DNA of 64,000 bases from Periplaneta americana (Eukaryota; Arthropoda; Insecta; Blattodea; Blattidae), in the NCBI RefSeq assembly GCF_040183065.1, contig NC_091131.1, forward strand, positions 100,812,330 to 100,876,329, given 5' to 3'. The notes beneath the pieces were generated by a model. That model saw nothing but the letters and a program-made list of their open reading frames with translations, made no database searches and was not told the origin of the DNA. Positions 56,600 through 64,000 of this stretch are shown here, piece after piece (the first letter of the stretch is position 1; the number at the start of each line of letters is the position of its first letter). Made by a program: the position numbers and the translations under genes.

Positions 56600-59500
56600 T
56601 TTCTTTTATGCAAGAATTAGAAGCGAAGAAGGAATATTAACAATTTAAAGCTAAAGTATTAGAGTAGTATCTACAGAAAGCAGTTGAGGTAATGTTGCCA
56701 ATGTTTAGAAAGTAGTAGTATAGTTTATGGAGGAAAATGCATTTCTGCATTTATCTATCTCCTCATCTAACCCACCCTAACCATGTCAGTGTCCGAATCC
56801 TGGGTCCTATTCCACAAAAGTATGGTCTAATATCTTTGAAAAATATTGGTGTGCAAGAGGTCAAATGACTTTATTGTCAAACACCTGGCATTAGAAAATA
56901 ACAACAACAACTTTAAGTAAGCTTTGGATACGCTGCCTCACGGGAGATAATTATGTGAAATTTGACAATGTATCAATAGGGTCCATTCTGCCCCAGAGGT
57001 GGGACAGAACGGACCACTTTCATATTATTTTATTTTTTGTTATTGGTTGCCCCTATACATTTCTATGTGTAACCTTTGTGCTTCATAGTGAAGAGGACAT
57101 ATTAAAGAACATGTACACAAAATTTCTGCTTTTTATTTATAACATATAACATTTTATATCCATTTTCATGTTAAAGGTTTTGTTCCGCCCCTGGTTCCCC
57201 TACATTTCATTGGTTGGTTAATAGTAGTCAATGTCATAGCATAGCAAATATGCATGAAATATCAAAGTTTTTTAGTGTGTAGATAAATTCAATCTGTGAT
57301 AACACTATAATGACATATAATTTCAATACAGATCCTTATTGTGTGTTTTCTTTAGATTTTCGCTAAATGTACCGAACAATGTCTTTCCTTGCCTCTAGCT
57401 CTTTTAAAATAAATAATTTCGTCTTTGTGTTAAAAACACCATTTTCACGAATTTTCCTTTTTGCGAAACAATAAGGCCGGGGACACGCTGCGGCAGTAAC
57501 GCGGCATTACATGTAATGCGCAGAGGAAATTGTGCACTCTCGAACAAGCGGTGCGCACGATACGAACCATCTGACCAGCGCGCAAGCCTCGAACACCTTT
57601 CTAGTTCCATTCTATCTAGCACAATGCACGACCATGGAAAGCGAGGAAGCTTTGTTAACTGCTATTGGCGCTTTGGTAGTAATAGGATACATTTTCAACA
57701 GAAAGAAACGTAGACCTACAGACTGCACAAGAAGCGGCTAGGGAGTAATTTGTTAAATGCAATAAACTTTCAATAAGCGGCCAGTATAAAAACCTTAGGA
57801 CTACTCGGCTGATTTCCACCAATTCTGGAGAATTATTGATAAAAATTGGGGCAAACTAAAAAATAGCCACCAACGTGCGAGAACCAATCTGAAGTCAAGA
57901 TAGGATAGTAGGCCTATTTATTGTACTAAACTCAATTCATTCTTTGAAGAATGTTATTGTGTAATTAACAAAGTATGTAAAACAGTATTTTTGGTTGATC
58001 GTCTGTATATGTCAATATTCCAGGTTCGCACTGACTTTATGATTCTTGGTGACAGGGGATTCGTTTACAAGCCTTCAATACCTTTTGCGAATTTCAAAAC
58101 AGATTATTATCGGAGAAATAATTCCAGAAGTTCGCCCAGCAATTGTCAGCACATTAAAGAAAAATATCAAGATGAGTTAAATCATAGTACCAACATAATG
58201 TGCTTCTTTAATGGGGATATTTTAATTGCAATACAAACAATGAAACATTGAGAGAATTACAGTTAAAAAATTCGAAATATCACACCAAGAAAAATCAATA
58301 ATATTTCGAAGTAGCATTGTAATAAAGAAACACATACAATGAAACTACAAACATTTCCTTTTTCGAGTAATCAAAATTTGATTGCCAAATAAAAAGAAAT
58401 TATGGTTTATTTAACGACGCTCGCAAACTGCAGAGGTTATATCCGCATTGCCGGTGTGCCGGAATTCTGTCCTGCAGGAGTTCTTTTACGTGCCAGTAAA
58501 TCTACTGACATGAGACTGTCGCATTTAAACACACTTAAATGTCATCGACCTGGGCCGGGATCGAACCCACAACCTTGAGCATAGAAGGTCAGCGCTATAC
58601 CAACTATGCTACTCAGGCCGACTTTTCCAAATTATGTTTTTAATTTAAGTGTAGTCAAAACGAGTATTTTAAATCAGCCAAAGAAAATGATTTTAAAATA
58701 AAACATAGGAATGCAAAATATATACAACAAATACTACAAAAATTGTTATTCAATTTATTAAAAATAATAAGAAAAAAAAAACAGAAACCATTAAACGTGC
58801 TGGTTTTGACTATCGGAGCAGCCTATGTGATTAACATTCTGGGGATGGAGTTTTGACTGGAGGACGTTGGGGAGAGCCAAGAGAGTTTGATTCAAATCCG
58901 AAAGTGACAGGGTGTAGTGTAGTAAGAATGGAATTGGAGCTTTTGTCATTAAAAGTCGGCTTGAGAAGACTTGAGTCGGAGGACGTTGCGGTGGTTCAGG
59001 AACTGAAGCATAATAAGTTGAGGGAGTAATTGATTGAGTAGGTTGTCTAGGGTAACCCATTTGGGAATAAGACATCAAATAAAGGTGCAGATGAATGAAA
59101 ACGTTCCTGTCCATAGTAAGTTGGTATTTCAAAGAAGTTTCGTTTTGCTTTCACCTGAATGTCATAAATAGCTTGCTGAATTCCTTTCCTAGTAGTCGCA
59201 TGATATGCTATTATTTTCGATAAAAGAAAGTACAAAATGATTTGCGTTCACACTGTTCAACTGTGATCTCTAACCTCCCAGAAACCATCGGCGTGGTTCA
59301 GGCGGTAGCGCGTTTGCCTGCTGATCCGGAATTGCGCTCAAGCATGGGTACATCAATACTTGCACCAGCTCTCGACTCTATTGGTACCGATACGCACGCA
59401 CAGAAAAATACGACGGTTATCTTGAAGTGGAAGATCACGTTTAAATATTGACAAATAAATGATAAATATTTAAATTACCATTATTCTTGATAGAATAAGT

Positions 59501-62500
59501 CAGACAAATATTATATGAATGATGATAAACCGTTCCTTGCATCCTGAAATACAAATTTATTACCAAGAAGGTGGACATAACCTAATTCAAGGTATAACTT
59601 CATGTGGCAAACATCAGTTCCTCTGCCATACAATTTTATGACGTCACTAATAACATTTTACTAATATTATACAACTGTTGTACACTGTTTTATGTAACAA
59701 AATTACAACTCCATACTATAGGCTACAAGAACTTGCCATATTACCATATTTACCCACGTAAAAGATATGCAGAAAAAAGAAAGAGACGAAACACAAAGTA
59801 AGGCAGACATGAAGAAAGATGGAAATAAATATAAAAAAGAAAGAAATACAGAAAATGAGGCATTCAAACAAGAGTGCCGTGACTTATGTTCTCAAAGGGG
59901 TGTTTCAAACAAACCAGGCTACAAGGATGAGAATCAGTGTGTAGAAGCTTTATTGATATATAATATGTTACTTACAGGCATGTGACGACTATAGGTCCTT
60001 TGCCATTGTAGAGTCTTTCTGTTTCCTGCCATAACTCCAAGACAACAGACGTAGAAGGTGGAAGCGTTTCATCACTCTTCCATCCCTTCAACTGCAAGAT
60101 TTGTACTGTCTTGTCCTCTGTTGTACTCTGTAAATAATTATTTTTACTTAATATTATTTTGTTGACTGTACCATACCCCGTCATCGTCGGCATCATCATG
60201 AGCATCATTGTTCTTATAATCGTCATCATCATTTCACAACAACGATTATTTCATTACTATGCAGAAAAAAATACAATATGGGTTCACTTATAATACTGAA
60301 TTATAATCTGAAAATGATCCAAAATGTTGTTAATCAAAACTGATTTCTGACTTGCTACTCAGTATTACGTGCAGCTTATTTAGAAGAGATAATTACATTC
60401 TTATTCAATACCGGTATTAAATGCTTAATGATTCAGTTCTAGTGGCTCATACTTTTCCACAAATTGACAATGTAATCTTGACGAGCATTCTAAGATGAGA
60501 GTTCACAGCATATGAGTAAAGATAGGTACTTGTGAATTACAGTAAGGGCAGTTAAATCAGTAATCAGTACAATCTTAAAGATATTTGAAGACAAGACTGC
60601 TGTATAAGCTGCTGTTGCAGATTTAAGCAAAGCTTTTAATACGATTTCTTGTATTGTAATAATACCGTAATGAAAAAGTGCTCTTTTATGTAATGGAAAA
60701 TTGCTAATTGAAATTTCATTGACAATTCCAAACTGTAGACAATTTCTTATTTACATAATAGGAAATAGATGAGAATGAAACATCAAATCTACAAATTGGT
60801 AAATCTGCGGTTCCTCAGGCAGGATTCAATTTTAGGGCCACTTCTGTTTATCATTGATTCATTATTATGAATGATTTGCCATACATGTTAAATGCAAGTC
60901 AGTGTTACATGCTGACGACACAATCTTTCTTACAGTAGATAAGAATATTGATAAGGTAAAGAACAAAGAAAATATTATACTGAAGAAAAATAAACTTTGG
61001 TCTATCATAAATTAACTAAAAATATGGTACTGGTAGGCCTACCAGCAAATGAAGAAAATTCTAAACAATGTACTTCATATTAGGTAACAATGACGATACT
61101 CCTAAAAAGCAAAATTGTTCGGAATTCACAATGATAAAAATACTAACTTCGGAAGTTTACATTAATATTAAATTGTAAAAAAATTATATATCCAAACATG
61201 TACGCCAGAAGCAAATGATATGAAAATGCAGGTGCAAAATTATCATACTAAAATAAACAATATAATATTACATACAATATTAAGGATAAAAGAAACTTAT
61301 CCTAAACATTACTTACCGGTACAGTATACAATCAGAAGTCAATATTCTAAAAAAATATAGTATATCCTCTAAATAAAGCTTCCTACACATTTTTATTCCA
61401 AACAATATTTTACACTTTCTGTTCACATAAGACAAGAGTTAATTTACGATAAATATTCATATAAAACAATAAAAAGAACTAAAAATCTCTGAAGTTTGAT
61501 TTTACCATTCAAAACAATCTTGTACAGAATAGGATATATTTTTGAGAAGCCAGGTTTTCACTTTTACATTTAAATTGTTTAGTGAGACTTTCTGTGTTTC
61601 TTTTGGTATCTGATAACATGTTAAACAGCTTGCAACTCAAGATGTAAATACTACTTCTAACTTTAGACAGTTTGCAATAGGGTATGTTTAGTTTTTCTTT
61701 ATTGTAAGTATTATGTTCATGTTTATCATTCCTACTGGTGAAGATATAAAGATTTTTCTTTATATATTGGAGTTCAAAGACGTATTCAATAATTTCAATG
61801 TGCTTGGTACTTTTGTGATAATTTTTATGCTTTTTCCTGAATTAATAAGACCTCATTCAGTTTGTTATTGCTTCCCCACACCAAGACTTCATATTTCAAT
61901 ATGTTATGATAAAAAAAAAAGCACTTCTAAGGTAATGTTCAAGCATATTGTCTCTAATTACTCTTAACAGGTACCTACAGGACTCTGGAGTGTCTGCGAG
62001 AGATATATACTCGATACAAATCAGATCTCCATCTACTTTATATTAGTCTCAAGTGTTATAAAAAAGAGAGTGTACTATTCACGTATTATGGTTATAAATG
62101 CAGTACATAATTATCTTAAAGCTTTAAAGGACCAAAAGAAAATATTAACGATCTTTCGTGCAAATAAAACATAGCCCTAAAAGTTAATTTAAGAAGTGAT
62201 GCATTTGTACGAACTTCGAACATTTTAAGTTACTCTTAAAACATTTTTATGATTTTGGTGAAACAAAATGAGAATTGTCATTTCTCAAATTTATGCACTT
62301 TTAAAACACCTATGTTGTTTTTTATTCAATAAAACTAATCAGGTCCAAAAGTTCAAGTGTAAAAATTACATACCAATAATTATTACTGTTAAAGATGCCA
62401 CAGTCACACAGTTTATCATTTAAAATAGTAAGTATACCCACAAATAAACAGATCATTGCACAAATAGTCAGAAAATGTTTAAAGATTTAGGAAATCGGTT

Positions 62501-63376
62501 TTCATTACAACACTCCTCTACAGATTTATGCAGAAGGTAATTGCAGTAAAATAAAAAAGCCTCACAAACAGATAAGAAGAATATAAACTTGCATTAGAAG
62601 ATATGACTAGTCCTACTGCATATTAAAATCTTTAGCATGTTATGACGTATGATATCATAATTTTATTGTGCCTTGTTTCTATACTTTCTTGGGCATTAGT
62701 CACCATATTAGGTTTTAAAAAAGAAGAACCGGAACTTGGTAATATTTGGAAGTAAATAATGTAACTTAAATAACATAAAACTCAAAAAATCTTCAATGAG
62801 TACCGGTACTCAAATGACTTGAATGACATATTGGCTCTTCCAGTATTAATGTATGGCAGCGAATTCTGGACACTAAATGCCAACAATAAATAAAAAATTA
62901 GATCATCTGAAATGAGATTTACGAAAAAAAAAAAAAACAAAAAAAAAAAAAACAAAAAAACTACACAATATACTGTCAGATTATAAGAGAAATGAAGAAA
63001 TTCTAAAATAATTTAAAAGTCATTCCAGTTTTAGATAAAATTCGAAATACAAAAATAATTAGTTTGACATAGATGCCACAGGAATATCTTCCTAGAATAA
63101 TGAAATATTATCAACCTAGAGGAATAAGATACTAAAAGACCTCTAAAATGGCTATAGTGTGGTGGTGGGGGTGGTGGTGGTGGTGTTGGTGGTTTTTAAA
63201 ATGTGTGAGGAGGAATCAATTACTTAAGTGGTACTTACTGAAGCATCACGATCCAAAATTGTTATTCTGTAGATGATCTTATACATGGAATCATCCTCTT
63301 GCCTACATCTGAGTGCAAGGTATGGCATAGGGTTCATATTTGGTTCACCTTTAGTAGGCCAGAACTTGCATACATT
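52999..63376 (-). CDS. Gene C: 3' part (last four exons) of a receptor-type protein tyrosine phosphatase, inactive D2 domain
   Basis: Seen: exons 63376-63239, 60127-59976, 55753-55618 and 53073-52999, in-phase, about 166 residues ending in TGA at 53001-52999. Features of a PTP domain in order: CKFWP (family KCxxYWP), a YKIIYRITI strand, GWKSDE at the WPD-loop position, [15 protein letters not shown] at the HCxAGxxRTG signature, then [14 protein letters not shown] and a final [16 protein letters not shown] helix. The catalytic Cys is kept, but the preceding His is Thr, the phosphate-binding Arg is Ala, and the WPD Asp is gone. This is how membrane-distal D2 pseudophosphatase domains of receptor PTPs look. 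Upstream exons (D1, transmembrane, ectodomain) are off the right edge. Known: D2 domains regulate D1 and bind partners. It is the nearest upstream neighbour of group B, same strand, 4.6 kb away. Confidence 0.85.
53177..53885 (-). mobile_element. Decayed transposon in the last intron of gene C
   Basis: Ends GGGTCTAATATTTTAAGAGA (left, near 53192) and complement GTATTAAAAAAACGGTCTAA (right) form imperfect inverted repeats after a TTAAAAAA tract. The interior (CACAATCTCCTGCTCAACAT, GACATGTGTTGAAGACATGC) resembles the 45.5-kb family's transposase region on the minus strand, with no intact frame. Confidence 0.55.
54837..54977 (-). pseudogene. RTE-like 3' fragment
   Basis: Matches the end of the 40715-41165 remnant (GGCTTTTAAGGAACCCGAAG, CCCTATCCTGTGCAAGATTA). 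In the third-last to last-exon interval of gene C. Confidence 0.75.
55618..55753 (-). CDS. Gene C exon (second from last): degenerate P-loop and helices
   Basis: 136 nt, phase 2 to 0, CAG acceptor and GTGAGT donor. It reads [18 protein letters not shown], then a [19 protein letters not shown] helix. It corresponds to the AGxxRTG end of the signature, lacking Arg, and the family's V-x-x-x-V-x-x-hydrophobic-R segment. Confidence 0.85.
55864..56393. mobile_element. 530-bp inverted-repeat element
   Basis: Ends CAGCGTATTCCGAATCTCAC (left) and complement AGCGTATTCCGAATCTCACC (right), about 24 bp. GC-richer than its surroundings. No transposase. In gene C intron. Confidence 0.7.
56473..56600 (+). 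mobile_element. Short 3' end of the RNase H non-LTR family
   Basis: AATCTGTGCTTCATTGGCTG through GGAGTGCAAGAGGTCAAATG and AACGCCTGGCATTAG, then (AAC)n. Only about 105 bp of element remain. Confidence 0.85.
56827..56911 (+). mobile_element. Second short 3' end of the RNase H non-LTR family
   Basis: ATATCTTTGAAAAATATTGG, GTGCAAGAGGTCAAATGACT, ACACCTGGCATTAG, then (AAC)n. Lies about 230 bp from the preceding one in the same orientation. Confidence 0.85.
57470..57760 (+). mobile_element. Possible PIF/Harbinger-type fragment with a small open frame
   Basis: A GC-rich island (GGCCGGGGACACGCTGCGGC start) followed by a 35-residue frame at 57634-57741: [20 protein letters not shown], then [15 protein letters not shown] and stop. 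Harbinger transposases often begin with a short acidic/hydrophobic segment and a basic RRRR stretch before the catalytic domain, which is not present here. A short host exon cannot be excluded. Confidence 0.35.
58401..58621 (-). mobile_element. tRNA-derived SINE (family 4)
   Basis: The minus strand starts GGCCTGAGTAGCATAGTTGG (box A) and has GTGGGTTCGATCCCGGCCCA (box B); the body contains CACTTAAATGTCATCGACC-complement and ends GTTAAATAAACCAT. Confidence 0.8.
59285..59370 (+). mobile_element. tRNA-like SINE fragment (family 5)
   Basis: GGCGTGGTTCAGGCGGTAGC, then GTTTGCCTGCTGATCCGG, AATTGCGCTCAAGCATGGGT. tRNA-like head with a lost box B; no cloverleaf. Confidence 0.55.
59976..60127 (-). CDS. 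Gene C exon (third from last): degenerate WPD loop to signature Cys
   Basis: 152 nt, phase 0 to phase 2, CAG acceptor and GTAAGT donor. It holds [17 protein letters not shown], where active PTPs have the WPDxGxP loop, and ends GPIVVTCL, the start of the signature motif. Confidence 0.85.
60580..61130 (+). pseudogene. Jockey-type reverse transcriptase remnant
   Basis: Shifting frames: [28 protein letters not shown]-like (family [12 protein letters not shown]), [15 protein letters not shown], and [11 protein letters not shown]. Order and spacing are those of RT blocks. Heavily mutated. In gene C intron, antisense. Confidence 0.6.
62830..63165 (+). pseudogene. Non-LTR ORF2 C-terminal remnant
   Basis: [18 protein letters not shown], then after an A-rich tract (62924-62961) [13 protein letters not shown]-like in another frame, and [20 protein letters not shown]. 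The YGSE-W ... DRMP-x-x-LPR pattern is that of RTE-like element tails. 80 bp from a gene C exon. Confidence 0.6.
62924..62961. repeat. A-rich tract
   Basis: Runs of A broken by single C. Confidence 0.95.
63160..63196. repeat. (GGT)n microsatellite
   Basis: About 11 GTG/GGT units, 40-75 bp downstream of a gene C exon on its strand. Confidence 0.9.
63239..63376 (-). CDS. Gene C exon (fourth from last): PTP D2 N-terminal strands
   Basis: 138 nt, phase 0 both sides, CAG acceptor and GTAAGT donor. It begins [12 protein letters not shown] and ends [13 protein letters not shown]. The CKFWP element corresponds to the conserved KCxxYWP motif of PTP domains. Confidence 0.8.
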
Positions 63377-63559
63377 CTGAAAATTTGAAAGTTCATAATA
63401 TTACAAATTAATTTATTAACAAACTTATTAGCCTACCTATGATTGAGGTTCTGGCTGATATGTATCATACAGGTAATGATCAGGCAGTAATCTCACTTGA
63501 CAGTATGTGTCAGAGGAAGAACAGTTGTTGCATACATCACAAGTCTGATTAGTGAACTA

Positions 63560-64000
63560 CGAGGCGCATTCAGAAAGTAAGTTTCCCGATTTTTTCTCCT
63601 TGAAAGTAAACGTAATTAGCCGTGTCAATTGTGCATGCGTAACAGATCTATGACGTATCAATCATATGTCAGCCGGACAGGTCCCGCCTGGTGCCAGTAG
63701 CGTGGCAGCAGTGGTCCGAAATGGAAGCTCTTATTCCTTCTCCCGCCGCCTGCGAGGTTCGGTCGGTGATAAAGTTCTTTAATGCACAAAGCATTGCGCC
63801 AATTGAAATTCATCGGCAGCTCTGTCAGGTCTATGGGCCGAACATCATGAGTAAGCAGATGGTGCGTCGCTGGTGTAGACAGTTTTCTGAAGGTCGTCAA
63901 AGTGTCCATGATGAAGAGTGCAGTGGGCGACCGTCCCTCATCAATGATGATCATGTTGAGCTGGTGCGGCAGTGCATCATGGAGAACCGTCGCTTCACGA
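63560..64000 (+). mobile_element. Mariner-like element, left part, continues past the window
   Basis: Starts after TA with CGAGGCGCATTCAGAAAGTA and AGTTTCCCGATTTTTTCTCC (terminal repeat-like), followed by a 5' UTR of about 120 bp and an open transposase frame. Local sequence is less AT-rich than its surroundings. Confidence 0.75.
63721..64000 (+). CDS. Mariner-type transposase, N-terminal 93 residues, open to the edge
   Basis: ATG at 63721, no stop to 64000. MEALIPSPAACEVRSVIKFF, NAQSIAPIEIHRQLCQVYGP, SKQMVRRWCRQFSEGRQSVH, DEECSGRPSLINDDHVELV. This is the paired helix-turn-helix DNA-binding region of mariner-like transposases (pattern IH-x-Q-L...YG...M....V.RWC..F..GR...DE...GRP). No disruption in the visible part, so the copy could be recent; the catalytic half is off-window. 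Confidence 0.88.
   Translation, partial: MEALIPSPAACEVRSVIKFFNAQSIAPIEIHRQLCQVYGPNIMSKQMVRRWCRQFSEGRQSVHDEECSGRPSLINDDHVELVRQCIMENRRFT

Noticed and set aside
57991-58251. 86-residue frame starting [15 protein letters not shown] as an exon
   Set aside because: An acceptor-like CAG precedes VRTDF, but I found no matching donor phase, domain or paralogue; too weak to call.
61713-61967. 84-residue hydrophobic frame as a membrane protein
   Set aside because: AT-rich composition readily gives Phe/Ile-rich frames; no homologous motif, no start context and it lies in an intron of gene C.
1-64000. CRISPR array, operon or prophage
   Set aside because: Tandem repeats here are microsatellites or MITE ends without unique spacers; gene structure is spliced and eukaryotic.

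Overview
The window looks like nuclear DNA of a repeat-rich insect. I infer a polyneopteran, probably a cockroach or termite. The reasons are AT-rich sequence, GT-AG introns of 1-8 kb, several tRNA-derived SINE families, many Tc1/mariner copies, and non-LTR and Penelope-like retroelements. No rRNA, bona fide tRNA, CRISPR or prokaryotic feature is visible. Almost every long open frame is transposon-derived; the host coding sequence is in short exons that simple ORF calling misses.

Host genes. I assembled 18 exons by hand from splice sites and matching phases, all on the minus strand, in three groups. Gene C (63.4 to 53.0 kb) is the last four exons of a receptor-type protein tyrosine phosphatase. 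It encodes the second, catalytically dead PTP domain and a short tail ending in TGA. Group B (48.4 to 42.2 kb) has four 5' exons: signal peptide plus a short Cys/Trp-containing ectodomain. Gene A (29.5 kb to the left edge) has ten exons: paralogues of the same four, then a farnesoic acid O-methyltransferase-like domain (Methyltransf_FA) split over two exons, an EGF-like exon, and the start of what may be a fibronectin-III domain; it runs off the window. I infer a tandem array of receptor PTP-like genes. Group B has no visible exon 5, so it is either a truncated gene or an alternative N-terminal cassette that could splice to gene A. A third, inverted copy of the exon 1 region at 31.7 kb has lost its splice donor.

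The A/B duplication (about 16.85-29.7 kb against 39.5-48.6 kb) includes introns. Each copy therefore serves as an empty-site control for insertions in the other. Intron 2 of A carries a nested composite: an outer FLYWCH/MULE-like element (22.96-27.22 kb) interrupted by a 3.1-kb inverted-repeat element (23.49-26.58 kb). The inner one holds a decayed gene resembling uncharacterised multicopy insect proteins with a DDE-like domain, and a SINE fragment.

Other mobile DNA, left to right: an RNase H non-LTR element split by a SINE (0.4-1.9 kb); a decayed inverted-repeat transposon with telomere-like repeats (3.4-4.8 kb); a non-LTR ORF1 remnant (7.1-7.6 kb); a near-complete 1.3-kb mariner (8.98-10.29 kb); a 785-bp foldback (12.9-13.7 kb); Jockey-type 3' ends (14.6, 33.8 kb); a 300-bp palindrome with tRNA-like arms (20.3 kb); RTE-like C-termini (33.1, 40.7, 54.8 kb); two foldbacks with tandemly repeated ends (35.5, 38.9 kb); a Penelope-like C-terminus (40.3 kb); another RNase H element (42.7-44.5 kb); two related transposon copies (45.5, 47.3 kb); and the intact N-terminus of a second mariner transposase at the right edge (63.56 kb onward). 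Family names come from recognising motifs by eye; no database search was run.
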